From NCBI GenBank assembly GCA_030584025.1, contig CP129487.1:62001-126000 (forward strand): a DNA stretch of 64,000 nucleotides. The letters are read 5' to 3'. Both the position numbers and the translations under genes were made by a program. A model generated the notes under the pieces. The model made no database searches, was not told the origin of the DNA, and worked only from the letters and a program-made list of their open reading frames with translations. Of the stretch, positions 45,959 through 55,416 are shown one piece after another (the stretch's first letter is position 1; each line of letters starts with the position of its first letter). The DNA is from Cyclobacteriaceae bacterium (GTDB lineage Bacteria > Bacteroidota > Bacteroidia > Cytophagales > Cyclobacteriaceae).

Positions 45959-47299
45959 TTAGTCTCTTGTACGAATGGTTACCGATTCACCAATCCAGCA
46001 GCCTACGCGTTGGGTATCGCCTGCCGACCAGTTCACCAAAAAGATATCTTCTTTCGAAGGAAATTGGTCTTTAGCCATGGCCATTTTCTTGGCTTCACCC
46101 GCACGCTGGTACATATCGTAAGCAGCTAAATACACCAAACGATCTTCTGCCATGCTTTCCTTCTTGGCACAGTCATTAAAGCTTCCGTAGTACAGGTCGC
46201 CAATTCTTTCGTACGCTTCCTTCTTGGAAGGATCTGCGGCCAATGCTTGACGAAACAAATCGCGGGCTGCTGATTTTGAGCCGTTTCGGGATTCGATGGT
46301 TCCTTGGTATATTAAGATATCAGCTTTTTCAGAGTTACCGGGTGCTACTTCCAGTGCTTGCTTAAACTTCTCAGATGCCTTGGAGAAATTCTCCATTGCC
46401 ATGTAACGAATACCGACATTTTTCAAGATTCCATAATCCTTTTCTTCTTGAATGATTCTTTCAGCTGCTTCTAACCACAATGGATCATCTGTACACTTGT
46501 CCTGCAGCATGAATACGAATATTTTTTTTGCAAGACCAAGGTCAGAAGGATTTTGTTTGAATTTTGGACCCAATTTGGTTCTTGCGAAATCGCAATTAAT
46601 CTCAATCAAACCAAATAAGATTTTATCAACTTCTTCTTTCCATGTTCTGTAACGGGTAACAAGTTCGTTCTTTCCTTGGCTTGAGGCCAATTTAATTTTC
46701 GTATCAAGAATACTTTGAATTACGTCATAACGTTCAAGCACTTCATCATCTGTCAGGTTTTTCAATTTAAGCTTATTGATTCTCACAACCTGCATATATG
46801 GAATGAGTGTTCCATCAAGAATGTCGTTGCCGTTAAGCTTGAAGGCCTGATCCATTAGATCAAGAACAAATCTTTCTTTACCACTTTCGTTTGCCCAGAA
46901 AATAACTGCAGCTAAAGCTTTTCTGTTAATCACGTTTGCTTCTTCACCGCAATATTTGATACGTAAATCATGAATCAAAAGCAGGGAATCAACCAACACG
47001 TTTTGCTTCGCATTGTCTTTTTCGGCACGGGCCAGGTTTTGATAAATCTCAGCGCCATTGATATAGATGCTGGTATTTAAATCAGGTGTGTTCTTCAACA
47101 GCCAATCCAGGTGTGGCTTGGCCTTTGCAAATTCTTTGTTCTTACGATAATCATCATACAGTGAAATTTTCTCCTCTGCTTTGGCCTTCATCTCGGGATC
47201 TTCCGGGAATTTCCACTCCTTGCATTGTGAAAATGCAGGGGTAAGGCTCACAAACAGAGCTACAAACAGAAAAATGGGCGCTACTAACTTTTTCATCAT
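45959..47299 (-). CDS. tetratricopeptide-repeat periplasmic protein
   Basis: A 446-residue protein with a signal peptide (about residues 1-24, ending PAFSQ) and then mostly helical sequence. Clear TPR units lie near residues 25-70, 290-325 (NVGIRYMAMENFSKASEKFKQALEVAPG) and 330-370 (SAARDLFRQALAADPSKKEAYERIGDLYY). The C-terminus ends with a short segment containing WSAGDTQRVGCWIGESVTIRTRD in divided form. Such proteins usually scaffold envelope complexes. It lies 10 bases downstream of an outer membrane barrel gene in the coaX operon and ends at the hairpin at 45913. Confidence 0.85.
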   Translation of the reverse strand: MMKKLVAPIFLFVALFVSLTPAFSQCKEWKFPEDPEMKAKAEEKISLYDDYRKNKEFAKAKPHLDWLLKNTPDLNTSIYINGAEIYQNLARAEKDNAKQNVLVDSLLLIHDLRIKYCGEEANVINRKALAAVIFWANESGKERFVLDLMDQAFKLNGNDILDGTLIPYMQVVRINKLKLKNLTDDEVLERYDVIQSILDTKIKLASSQGKNELVTRYRTWKEEVDKILFGLIEINCDFARTKLGPKFKQNPSDLGLAKKIFVFMLQDKCTDDPLWLEAAERIIQEEKDYGILKNVGIRYMAMENFSKASEKFKQALEVAPGNSEKADILIYQGTIESRNGSKSAARDLFRQALAADPSKKEAYERIGDLYYGSFNDCAKKESMAEDRLVYLAAYDMYQRAGEAKKMAMAKDQFPSKEDIFLVNWSAGDTQRVGCWIGESVTIRTRD

Positions 47300-47309
47300 C
47301 TTTTAGTTT

Positions 47310-48587
47310 CTAATCAAATCTTCTTCTAATAAACCACTGGTCGTTAAACGTGATGCCAAAGTAAACTCGGTAATACGACTCTTCTAAAACGTTTTCTGAT
47401 CTATCGCCTCGTTTGCCTGTGCTAAAGGCAAAATCAAGACTTGAACGGCCAGCTGGCATGGAAAACCCAAAATTAATGCCAAAATCCCTAAGCTGATTGT
47501 TATTTATCAAAAAAGGTGCGTTTTCGTAGTGAATACCCGCTCTATAGGTGATTCTTTTCAGATAATTATCGGACAACGGGTCGGGAGTAAACTCGCCTCC
47601 TGTGGAGAATCGCCAATACTCACCCAAATTCTGGGTGTCCTCGTCATTTAAACTGCTGAAATCAGACCAGTTCTGAATCGTATATTCTGCTCCGGCCGAC
47701 CACTTGGTGCCTTTGCTGATGGCAAAACCTGCTGTGAGTGATGAGGGATACTTAATGGTTCCGCGTGTTTCCACCAGCGTATCAGAGGTAGTAGGTGTGC
47801 CGCTTACAAATCTGCGTTGAAACACAGTTCTTTTTCGTGCACGCATGTCGGTGCTCAGGCTGTAGGTTAAACCAGCACTGATCCGGTACTCATCTCGTTT
47901 ACCGATTGAGTCTTGTGAGAATGACAAGCCACCGGTAAACTGAAAATCTTTAATGTACGTTTGTTCATTCACCGCAACGGTGTATCCAACCGGTTGCGAT
48001 ACATCAGCCAGCGTATTGGTAAAGTCATTGATTACGGATCCGAATAAGTAAGCGGCTTTTATACCTACCGACCAGTTATCGTGTATACGCACACCGTTCG
48101 ACCAATATAATTGTGAGAGTCCGCCACTTCCCTGCTCGGTTATGGAAACCGTATCCTGATCATTGGAACCCTCAACAGTCTGTAAATATTCCAACCGGTA
48201 ATTCACATTGGTTAATGGCATTAATCCTACCGAAGTAGACCACTTGCCGGGCTTAACCGGAAATGCAGTAACGAGGTAATTCAAATTACCATTTGTGTTC
48301 TGCGAGTTAATGGTGTCACCGGAGATGGTTTTCGATTCCAGCAGTGCACCAGCCTGGAATACTGTATAATAGTTAAAAACAAGCAAGGCTGGATTTTGAT
48401 TGTTGGCAAACCAGAACTGGGGCTGACTAACACCTGTTCCACCCATAGCCTGATTTTGTATGAGCGCATTTCCGTAAGGCTCACCAATGCCAAATGTTGA
48501 GAAGGGTGAGCGCGTGGCCTGACTGAAGACAGAGAAGGATAAAACCGATAAAATCAGAAAAAGGAAAAACGACTTAGTTAACGACAT
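47310..48587 (-). CDS. outer membrane beta-barrel protein
   Basis: A 425-residue protein with a signal peptide (residues 1-22, ending SVFSQ). A pattern of alternating hydrophobic and polar residues follows, consistent with a FadL-like or general beta-barrel: SPFSTFGIGEPYGN, QAMGGTGVSQPQFWFANNQNPA, YWSNGVRIHDNWSVGIKAAYLFG. The protein ends with an aromatic-rich strand, FGITFNDQWFIRRRFD. The NNQNPA segment resembles FadL-type N-terminal plugs. Its start overlaps the end of coaX by 14 bases and its stop is 10 bases before the TPR gene, so these three form one operon. Confidence 0.8.
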   Translation of the reverse strand: MSLTKSFFLFLILSVLSFSVFSQATRSPFSTFGIGEPYGNALIQNQAMGGTGVSQPQFWFANNQNPALLVFNYYTVFQAGALLESKTISGDTINSQNTNGNLNYLVTAFPVKPGKWSTSVGLMPLTNVNYRLEYLQTVEGSNDQDTVSITEQGSGGLSQLYWSNGVRIHDNWSVGIKAAYLFGSVINDFTNTLADVSQPVGYTVAVNEQTYIKDFQFTGGLSFSQDSIGKRDEYRISAGLTYSLSTDMRARKRTVFQRRFVSGTPTTSDTLVETRGTIKYPSSLTAGFAISKGTKWSAGAEYTIQNWSDFSSLNDEDTQNLGEYWRFSTGGEFTPDPLSDNYLKRITYRAGIHYENAPFLINNNQLRDFGINFGFSMPAGRSSLDFAFSTGKRGDRSENVLEESYYRVYFGITFNDQWFIRRRFD

Positions 48588-49293
48588 TATGTAATAAAAT
48601 TCGGTTTAAACCTATCAGCACCAGATTTGGGCACGCAAATATGGCCGCTTTCAGTTGGTTTTCAAAAAAGGGTACATCTCCACCACATAAAATCACCTGT
48701 AATTCGGGATATTTTGCCCGATATCGGTCAATTATACCATCAATTTCATCAACCATACCCAAGGTTATGCCACTCTGAATACAGCTTTCGGTGCTATTTC
48801 CGATCAACTCCGGATCAGCTTTAGGCACTACTAACGGCAGTTTAGCAGTAAACGTATGCACAGCCTTAAAGCGCATAGCTAATCCGGGCGAGATGCCACC
48901 GCCATGGTAGTTATGCTTGCTATCCACAAAATCGTACGTGATACACGTGCCTGCATCTATGACAAGAGTATTTTTTGAGGGAAAAAGTTGTATCGCTCCG
49001 CATGCTCCGGCAATTCGGTCGACACCCAATGTGTTGGGCGTTTGGTAAAGGTTATTGACGGGCAATGGCAACGTTGAGGTGAGTTTGATTTTTTTTCTGA
49101 CGTGTGTCGCCAGGTTTATCAGGTGATCTGCATCCGCATTCACAGAACTCACAATCAGGTTTTCTGCTTTTGTTTGTTGAAGATAATTTTCCAACTCACC
49201 AACAGATGACAACACTCTTTTTTCAACAAGATTTTCCTGATCGAAAATGGCTACCTTCGTTGATGTATTGCCGGAATCAATTACCAGGTTCAT
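48574..49293 (-). CDS. coaX: type III pantothenate kinase
   Basis: CoaX phosphorylates pantothenate in the first step of coenzyme A synthesis. With the ATG at 49293 the protein has 239 residues. It shows the ASKHA phosphate motif IDSGNTSTKVAIFD, GVDRIAGACGA, LVIDAGTCITYDFVD and GGGISPGLAMRFKAV. An upstream in-frame start would add 37 unrelated residues that cross the divergent anmK start. It overlaps the outer membrane barrel gene by 14 bases. Only 29 bases separate its start from the divergent anmK start. Confidence 0.95.
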   Translation of the reverse strand: MNLVIDSGNTSTKVAIFDQENLVEKRVLSSVGELENYLQQTKAENLIVSSVNADADHLINLATHVRKKIKLTSTLPLPVNNLYQTPNTLGVDRIAGACGAIQLFPSKNTLVIDAGTCITYDFVDSKHNYHGGGISPGLAMRFKAVHTFTAKLPLVVPKADPELIGNSTESCIQSGITLGMVDEIDGIIDRYRAKYPELQVILCGGDVPFFENQLKAAIFACPNLVLIGLNRILLHNVVN

Positions 49294-49322
49294 GGTATGC
49301 GTAAATTGGAACGGATAAAAGT

Positions 49323-50402
49323 ATGGATTCGAAACAGAAATATAAAGTATTGGGGCTGATGTCGGGCACATCTTTGGATGGGGTTGATATTGCTTGTTGT
49401 ACATTTCAACTCAAATCAGCACAATGGCAATTTAAAATTGAGAAGGCTGTTACCATTCCCTACACGTCCTCATGGATAGCAAAACTATCAACTGCACATT
49501 TGTTATCGGGTGAGCAGTTACTTGAATTGCATGCTGCTTATGGTACGTACCTGGGTGAGCGCTGCAAAAAATTCATGCAGCTTTATGGCATCAGGCAAGT
49601 TGATTTTATCGCGTCTCATGGGCATACCATTTTTCATCAGCCCGATAAACAGTTTACGTTTCAGTTGGGCGATCTTCATGCGCAGCATGTGGCATCGGGT
49701 AAACCCGTAGTTTCTGATTTCAGAAGCCTGGATGTTGCTTTAGGCGGGCAGGGTGCTCCGTTAGTACCCATTGGCGATCAGTTGCTTTTTCAAGAGTATG
49801 ATGTTTGCCTGAATCTTGGCGGTATTGCCAACATCTCGCAACAAGTTAAAGGCAAGCGAATGGCTTTTGATGTTTGTTTTGCCAACATGGGTTTGAATTA
49901 CCTGGCATCAAAAGCAGGTAAGGAATATGATGCGGGAGGCAAAATGGCTGCTGATGGTGAGTTGGATTCGCGTATGCTTTCTGCGCTAGGGAAAGTGTAC
50001 AGCAAAATCAATATGGAAAGACCTTCGTTAGGCCGCGAATTTTTTGAACAGAAAATAAAGCCCATACTTGATCGGGAAGAAATTTCTTTGTCCGATCGGC
50101 TGCACACGTTCACTGAATCCATCGCGATTGCGGTCGCGTCCTCGCTTCAATATTCAAAAAAGCGTATTACGGTGTTGTGTACCGGTGGAGGTGCATTTAA
50201 CGCTTACCTGTTGTACAGAATGATTGAGCATTGTGGCGACCGGGCTGATTTGGTTGTGCCCGATGCAGATGTAGTTAAGTTTAAGGAAGCCCTCGTTTTT
50301 GCTTTTCTGGGGATCAGGCGTGTGCGAAACGAAATCAATTGCCTGAAATCAGTAACGCGTGCATCGCGTGATAGCAGCAGTGGTGTGTTGGTAGGTTTCT
50401 AA
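49323..50402 (+). CDS. anmK: anhydro-N-acetylmuramic acid kinase
   Basis: AnmK phosphorylates and opens 1,6-anhydro-N-acetylmuramic acid during recycling of cell wall fragments, giving N-acetylmuramate 6-phosphate. The 359-residue protein starts with VLGLMSGTSLDGVDIACC. It contains FIASHGHTIFHQP, FQLGDLHAQHVASG, LNLGGIANIS, GGAFNAYLLYRM and a C-terminal KEALVFAFLGIRR. A MurQ etherase is not present here. It shares a 29-base divergent promoter region with coaX, so its promoter must lie within or overlap coaX. Confidence 0.95.
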   Translation: MDSKQKYKVLGLMSGTSLDGVDIACCTFQLKSAQWQFKIEKAVTIPYTSSWIAKLSTAHLLSGEQLLELHAAYGTYLGERCKKFMQLYGIRQVDFIASHGHTIFHQPDKQFTFQLGDLHAQHVASGKPVVSDFRSLDVALGGQGAPLVPIGDQLLFQEYDVCLNLGGIANISQQVKGKRMAFDVCFANMGLNYLASKAGKEYDAGGKMAADGELDSRMLSALGKVYSKINMERPSLGREFFEQKIKPILDREEISLSDRLHTFTESIAIAVASSLQYSKKRITVLCTGGGAFNAYLLYRMIEHCGDRADLVVPDADVVKFKEALVFAFLGIRRVRNEINCLKSVTRASRDSSSGVLVGF

Positions 50403-50438
50403 GGGTTTTACCATCTTTGCCGCCATAATTCCAAAACC

Positions 50439-51665
50439 ATGCGCGAACTGCTTAAAAAGTTTGAGAATAAACGCCCCGAAATTGTATTTGAATGGAAAGA
50501 TGCTGAAACCGAAGCGGAAGGCTGGGTGGTGATCAACTCGCTACGCGGTGGAGCAGCTGGTGGAGGAACACGCATGCGTGCAGGATTAGATAAGCGCGAA
50601 GTGGAATCACTGGCCAAAACCATGGAGGTGAAATTTACCGTTTCGGGTCCTCCGATTGGTGGCGCAAAATCAGGTATCAATTTCGATCCAAACGATCCGC
50701 GCAAAGCAGGTGTATTGCAACGGTGGTACGCGGCTGTTATGCCTTTGCTCAAATATTATTATGGTACCGGTGGTGATTTGAATGTCGATGAAATTCATGA
50801 AGTAATTCCCATCACGGAAGATGTGGGCATCTGGCATCCACAGGAAGGTGTATTTACCGGGCACTATAAACCTACCGAAGCACAAAAAGTAAATCGCATT
50901 GGTCAGTTAAGGCAAGGCGTTATAAAGGTTATTGAAGATGAACGCTTTACGCCATCACTTTCAAAAAAATATACCATTGCCGATATGTGCACCGGTTATG
51001 GTGTGGCTGAAGCCGTGAAACACTTTTATAATTTGTGGGGAGGCGATGTAAAAGGAAAGCGTGCCGTAGTGCAAGGCTGGGGCAATGTGGGCGCGGCAGC
51101 TGGTTTTTATCTCGCTAAGATGGGGGTAAAGATTGTGGGTATAATTTCGCGGGAAGGCGGGTTGTTGAATGATCAGGGTTTTTCGGTGGAGGAGATTGCT
51201 GAACTGGTGGTAAACCGGGTTCAAAACAAATTACATGCACCGGGATTGCTTTCGTTTGAAGAAGTGAATGAAAAAATCTGGGATCAGTCATTTGAAATTT
51301 TTATTCCGGCAGCAGCCTCGCGTCTGGTAACGCGCGAACAGGTTGACCGGATGATGGCATCAGGTCTGGAAGTATTTTCATGTGGTGCCAATGTTCCGTT
51401 TGCCGATCCGGAAATCTTTTTTGGTGCTACCGGCTTATATGCCGACCAGAAATTTTCGGTTATCCCGGATTTCATTGCCAACTGCGGCATGGCCCGCGTG
51501 TTTGCACACTTTATGGAGCGCGAGGTGTCCATGGATGATCAATCTATTTTTGACGACATCTCACACACCATCCGCAAAGCGTTGGAAAAAACGAAAGCAG
51601 TTAACCCCGATAAAACCGGAATAGCCCAGGCATCATTTGAAATTGCCTTGCAACAACTCGTATAA
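50439..51665 (+). CDS. Glu/Leu/Phe/Val dehydrogenase family protein
   Basis: A 408-residue NAD(P)-dependent amino-acid dehydrogenase. The N-terminal domain has LRGGAAGGGTRMRAGLDK and the catalytic lysine motif PPIGGAKSGINFDP. The central region has GTGGDLNVDEIHEV in place of the more usual PAPDVGT, and the Rossmann motif is AVVQGWGNVGAAAGFYLA. The C-terminal substrate region carries PAAASRLVTREQ and IPDFIANCGMARVFA. The family deaminates glutamate or branched and aromatic amino acids; the altered central motif means I cannot name the substrate. CATCTTTG at 50412 is a one-mismatch promoter element. Confidence 0.88.
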   Translation: MRELLKKFENKRPEIVFEWKDAETEAEGWVVINSLRGGAAGGGTRMRAGLDKREVESLAKTMEVKFTVSGPPIGGAKSGINFDPNDPRKAGVLQRWYAAVMPLLKYYYGTGGDLNVDEIHEVIPITEDVGIWHPQEGVFTGHYKPTEAQKVNRIGQLRQGVIKVIEDERFTPSLSKKYTIADMCTGYGVAEAVKHFYNLWGGDVKGKRAVVQGWGNVGAAAGFYLAKMGVKIVGIISREGGLLNDQGFSVEEIAELVVNRVQNKLHAPGLLSFEEVNEKIWDQSFEIFIPAAASRLVTREQVDRMMASGLEVFSCGANVPFADPEIFFGATGLYADQKFSVIPDFIANCGMARVFAHFMEREVSMDDQSIFDDISHTIRKALEKTKAVNPDKTGIAQASFEIALQQLV

Positions 51666-51672
51666 TACAAGC

Positions 51673-53049
51673 TTAGTGTACCGCGAAGAACGGCCAGGTT
51701 AACAGGTACACAATGGCGCCTGCAAAGTAACCCATCAACGCGAGCAGCGTAATGCGCTTCAGGTACCAGATGAAATCGATTTTCTCCATACCCATGGCAG
51801 CAACACCGGCAGCTGATCCGATAATCAACATGCTGCCTCCGGTACCGGCACAGTAAGCCAGGTATTCCCAAATCATGCTGTCGGGTGGATAGGTTGTTAA
51901 ATCGTACATACCCATGCTGGCGGCAACCAAGGGCACGTTATCAACAATGGATGACAGGATACCGATTAACGTAATGATCACGCGATCATCACCGAGTGTG
52001 TCCGAAAGGTATGCGGCAAAATTGTGCAGTGTGCCCATCGCCTCCAGTGAACCTACGGCCAACAAAATGCCTAAGAAGAAAAGTACGCTGGGCATATCGA
52101 TGCGTGTAAGGGCATGCGCTGCTGTGTATTTTTTCTTAACCGATTCATCCATATCCGGATTGATCAATTCAGACACCACCCAAAGCACACCCAAGCCAAG
52201 CATCATGCCGAGGTAAGGGGGCAGGTGTGTAACGGTTTTGAAAATGGGAACAGAAATTAATGCACTCACACCTACGATGAGCATAATGGTACCTCCACCA
52301 CTGGTCTCTTCTTCGGATTTTGATTTTGCTTCAGCGATGCCGAGTTCACCCTTCATTTTAAACGTTAAATAGATAAGGGGAATAATGGCACAAACGATAC
52401 TGGGAAGCAGCAAGGTTTTAATAATGTTGAAAGCCGTTATCTGTCCGCCAATCCAGAGCATGGTGGTGGTAACATCACCAATGGGCGACCACGCGCCACC
52501 TGCGTTGGCAGAAACCACAATCATACCGGCAAAAAAGAGTCGCATCTCCTTGTTTGGTATGAGCTTGCGGATAAGCGAAACCATAACAATGGTAGTGGTG
52601 AGGTTATCCAGAATAGCGGAGAGGAAAAACGTTACTCCGCAAACAATCCACAATAGTTTTTTCGGACTCTTGGTACGAATACGATCGGTAATGAATTTAA
52701 AACCGTGATGGGCATCTACCAACTCAACAATGGTCATAGCGCCCATTAGGAAAAATAAAATCTGGGCAATTTCATCCAGGTGTTCTCCCAATTGTTCACC
52801 CACATACTCGCGATGTATGTCCGTTACGGAAAGCGCTGAGAAGTCGGCAACTGTACGTTTAAGCTCATCAATAAAGTGTTGGTAATGTGAACTTTGCAGC
52901 AGCGTGTCAGGCGAATCGGCCACCATAAAAAGTGTCCAGCAAATTACACCCGTAAGCAGGGCGGAGGCCGTTTTGTTGATTTTGATGGGATGCTCAAAGG
53001 CAATGGCCAGGTACCCGAGAATGAAGATGACAACAATAACCAGTTCCAT
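51673..53049 (-). CDS. nhaD: NhaD-type sodium/proton antiporter
   Basis: A 458-residue integral membrane protein with about 12 hydrophobic helices. Diagnostic features are FLMGAMTIVELVDAHHGF near residue 105, FFLSAILDNLTTTIVMVSLIRK, VVSANAGGAWSPIGDVTTTML and a repeated unit IGILSSIVDNVPLVAASMGMY in the second half. The family exchanges sodium or lithium for protons at the inner membrane and helps pH and sodium homeostasis. The start is the ATG at 53049 (MELVIVV). It is a single gene that converges on the dehydrogenase gene. Confidence 0.92.
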   Translation of the reverse strand: MELVIVVIFILGYLAIAFEHPIKINKTASALLTGVICWTLFMVADSPDTLLQSSHYQHFIDELKRTVADFSALSVTDIHREYVGEQLGEHLDEIAQILFFLMGAMTIVELVDAHHGFKFITDRIRTKSPKKLLWIVCGVTFFLSAILDNLTTTIVMVSLIRKLIPNKEMRLFFAGMIVVSANAGGAWSPIGDVTTTMLWIGGQITAFNIIKTLLLPSIVCAIIPLIYLTFKMKGELGIAEAKSKSEEETSGGGTIMLIVGVSALISVPIFKTVTHLPPYLGMMLGLGVLWVVSELINPDMDESVKKKYTAAHALTRIDMPSVLFFLGILLAVGSLEAMGTLHNFAAYLSDTLGDDRVIITLIGILSSIVDNVPLVAASMGMYDLTTYPPDSMIWEYLAYCAGTGGSMLIIGSAAGVAAMGMEKIDFIWYLKRITLLALMGYFAGAIVYLLTWPFFAVH

Positions 53050-53193
53050 TAAATCCAATAGGTTTAGTCTCAGTTGGCAATAATATTACGCCATCAGGGC
53101 AGTATCACCAAATTAAATTGTGATTAACGGAAGATGGGCAAAAAATTGCCCTTCTGAAAGAAATTTTGAGAATGTTTTAAGCGGTTTATGCTT

Positions 53194-54516
53194 TTAGCCC
53201 AGGTTAAAAATTCCTTTGTTCAACTGAATAAGCGTCTGTTCTTTGTACTGCGTGTCGACCAGAATGGATATGTTGTTATAGCTGCCGCCTACGGATACCA
53301 TCCGAATAGGAATTTCAGCAAGGGCATGAAAAATTTTATCGAGCACCCCTTTTTGGTTGCCGATCCGATGCCCAACAATACATACAATTGTTTGGTTGCG
53401 ATCAATTTCAACGTTGCTGAAGGCGTTCAGTTCATTTACAATTTTATCCAGGTTCGCATCCTGATCGATGGTGAGCGATACAGCGACCTCGGAGGTAGAG
53501 ATCATATCAATGGGTGTTTTGTACTGTTCAAAAATCTCGAACACCTTTCTTAAAAAGCCATAGGCCATCAACATGCGCGATGATTTGATTTTAATGGCCG
53601 TGATGCCATCCTTAGCGGCCACCGCTTTGAATATGCTTTCTGTTTCCTTGTTGCTGATAATTGTACCAGGCGCTTTTTCATCCATGGTGTTTTTGAGCCG
53701 AACCGGAACACTGTACTTCTGTGCGGGTACAATAGTAGACGGGTGAAGAATTTTTGCCCCGAAGTAGGCAAGCTCCGAAGCTTCATCGAACGTAAGTTCA
53801 GAGATTGGATAGGTTTTCTTTACCACGCGCGGGTCATTGTTGTGCATGCCGTCAATATCAGTCCAGATTTGGATCTCATCGGCTTTGATGGCTGCACCCA
53901 TTAACGAAGCCGTGTAGTCACTGCCTCCGCGCTTCAGGTTGTCGATTTCGTTTTTATGGTTCCGACAGATGTAGCCTTGTGTGATGATGATATCAACGTG
54001 CTCCAGTGATTTCAATAGCGGCTTTAAGCGTTGCGCAATTTTTTCCAACTCCGGCTCTTCATTTTCATCAATCGACATGAAGTAGAGCGCAGGGAGCAAG
54101 CGCGCATTGATTTTTCGTTCTTGCAGGTGTTGGTAAAATAATTCGGTAGAAATTAATTCGCCTTGCGCCAGTAGTTCACGGTAGCTTTTGTCATCAAACT
54201 GACCGGCAGCCAGCAGCCGCATGAAAATGAAAAAGCGGCTTACAATTTCCTGGCCGATGGCCTTAAAGTTTTCGGAGGCATAAAGCTCAGCAATGAATGC
54301 CTGGTAATGCTTTTCAAGTGTTGAAATTTCCTTCTCAGCAGCAGCCAGATCATTTTTCAGTAAGTGATCGCCAATGGCTACCAACGCGTTGGTGGTACCC
54401 GACAAAGCGGACAGGACAACAATTTTTCGTCCGGGTGTTTCCGTTACCAGGTTTGCAATCTTTTTCATCCGCTCCGGCTTGCCAACCGAAGTGCCGCCAA
54501 ATTTCAATACCAGCAT
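53194..54516 (-). CDS. lysC: aspartate kinase with ACT domains
   Basis: Aspartate kinase phosphorylates aspartate, the first step toward lysine, threonine and methionine. The 440-residue monofunctional enzyme begins MLVLKFGGTSVGKPERM. It contains RGGSDYTASLMGAAIKADEIQIWTD in divided form and FGAKILHPSTI. Two C-terminal ACT domains (about 300-440) carry the feedback site, with TSEVAVSLTID and SVGGSYNNISILVD. No homoserine dehydrogenase domain is fused. A TAAATTTG promoter element lies 19 bases before its start. Confidence 0.95.
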   Translation of the reverse strand: MLVLKFGGTSVGKPERMKKIANLVTETPGRKIVVLSALSGTTNALVAIGDHLLKNDLAAAEKEISTLEKHYQAFIAELYASENFKAIGQEIVSRFFIFMRLLAAGQFDDKSYRELLAQGELISTELFYQHLQERKINARLLPALYFMSIDENEEPELEKIAQRLKPLLKSLEHVDIIITQGYICRNHKNEIDNLKRGGSDYTASLMGAAIKADEIQIWTDIDGMHNNDPRVVKKTYPISELTFDEASELAYFGAKILHPSTIVPAQKYSVPVRLKNTMDEKAPGTIISNKETESIFKAVAAKDGITAIKIKSSRMLMAYGFLRKVFEIFEQYKTPIDMISTSEVAVSLTIDQDANLDKIVNELNAFSNVEIDRNQTIVCIVGHRIGNQKGVLDKIFHALAEIPIRMVSVGGSYNNISILVDTQYKEQTLIQLNKGIFNLG

Positions 54517-54534
54517 ATGCTTTTGTTAAGGCGG

Positions 54535-54542
54535 CAAATTTA
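54535..54542 (-). promoter_or_regulatory. -7 promoter element for lysC
   Basis: On the reverse strand this reads TAAATTTG, an exact TAnnTTTG match 19 bases before the lysC ATG. Confidence 0.55.
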
Positions 54543-54645
54543 GGTATGAGATTTTGGCAAAAGGATAGCTGGGTAAAAATAATTTATAACCATTCCAACC
54601 TATCTTGTGTTCTTTACGTCTTGCGGGGGCTATCCTTCCATTTTT

Positions 54646-55416
54646 ATGAAACCAGTGAAATTAATCTATACGGCATGTATTTTGGTACTTGGGTGTTGCT
54701 TATTGGTTTCCTGTGGCAAAGATGAACTCACGGAGCCGGCAACGGTTGTTTGTACCTTTCAGGTTGAGAGCCAAATTCCAATGGGCGGGGCTTTGGTTTT
54801 TGAGCGGATTGATCTTAATCTTTCCAGGCTTGACATTAGCGGAAGGAGATCAGGGGAAAATGACATGTTTTTTTCTCGGAAGTTCGACAAGCTGTCAGGC
54901 AATTTTCAATTACTTCAAACCGAAGCCTCCTCAACACGACTGCAAATTCCGCAGGGAACCTATGAATCATTGGTTTTTTATTTGACTCCCAACGAAGAGG
55001 ATTATGAATTTGAGTACGGCAGTGTAGGAGAAGATGACGAAACCGGGGATTTAGCTGAGTACCTGTTAAATGCAAAACCAGGTGTACTCGTAGTTGCCCG
55101 ATATACCAATGGTTCGGTAAGTTTTCCAGTTATTATTTCGTTGAATGACGATATCCGCAGATTTGCACTTGAAGTAAGTCAGGCAGGTTCATCGACTGTG
55201 GTACTTAGGAAGGAGATGGTTTCTCAGGCTACTGTTTTGATTGATCCAGCTTACTGGTTTACGGCTATCACTACTACAATGCTTGAGAATGCTGTCACCT
55301 TTCCATTAAACGGAGAGGATGCAGTGGTGATTAGTGAGGACTATAATGAAAATCTCCATAATCTGATAGCCGGTAGACTAGAGGGATCCGCTTCTGTAAC
55401 CTTTGAAGCTTTATGA
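54646..55416 (+). CDS. secreted lipoprotein, DUF4382-like
   Basis: A 256-residue lipoprotein with a lipobox at LVSC (C23). A beta-rich body follows, with INLNLSRLDISG-like sequence IDLNLSRLDISGRR, LQIPQGTYESLVFYL and PVIISLNDDIRRFALEV. The arrangement is reminiscent of the DUF4382 family, where a signature strand precedes an IPAGTY-like turn, but similarity by eye is moderate. The start is the ATG at 54646. The stop overlaps the sigma factor start by four bases (ATGA), so this lipoprotein is the first gene of an ECF sigma operon. It may sense or be regulated by that system; this is inference. Confidence 0.75.
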   Translation: MKPVKLIYTACILVLGCCLLVSCGKDELTEPATVVCTFQVESQIPMGGALVFERIDLNLSRLDISGRRSGENDMFFSRKFDKLSGNFQLLQTEASSTRLQIPQGTYESLVFYLTPNEEDYEFEYGSVGEDDETGDLAEYLLNAKPGVLVVARYTNGSVSFPVIISLNDDIRRFALEVSQAGSSTVVLRKEMVSQATVLIDPAYWFTAITTTMLENAVTFPLNGEDAVVISEDYNENLHNLIAGRLEGSASVTFEAL

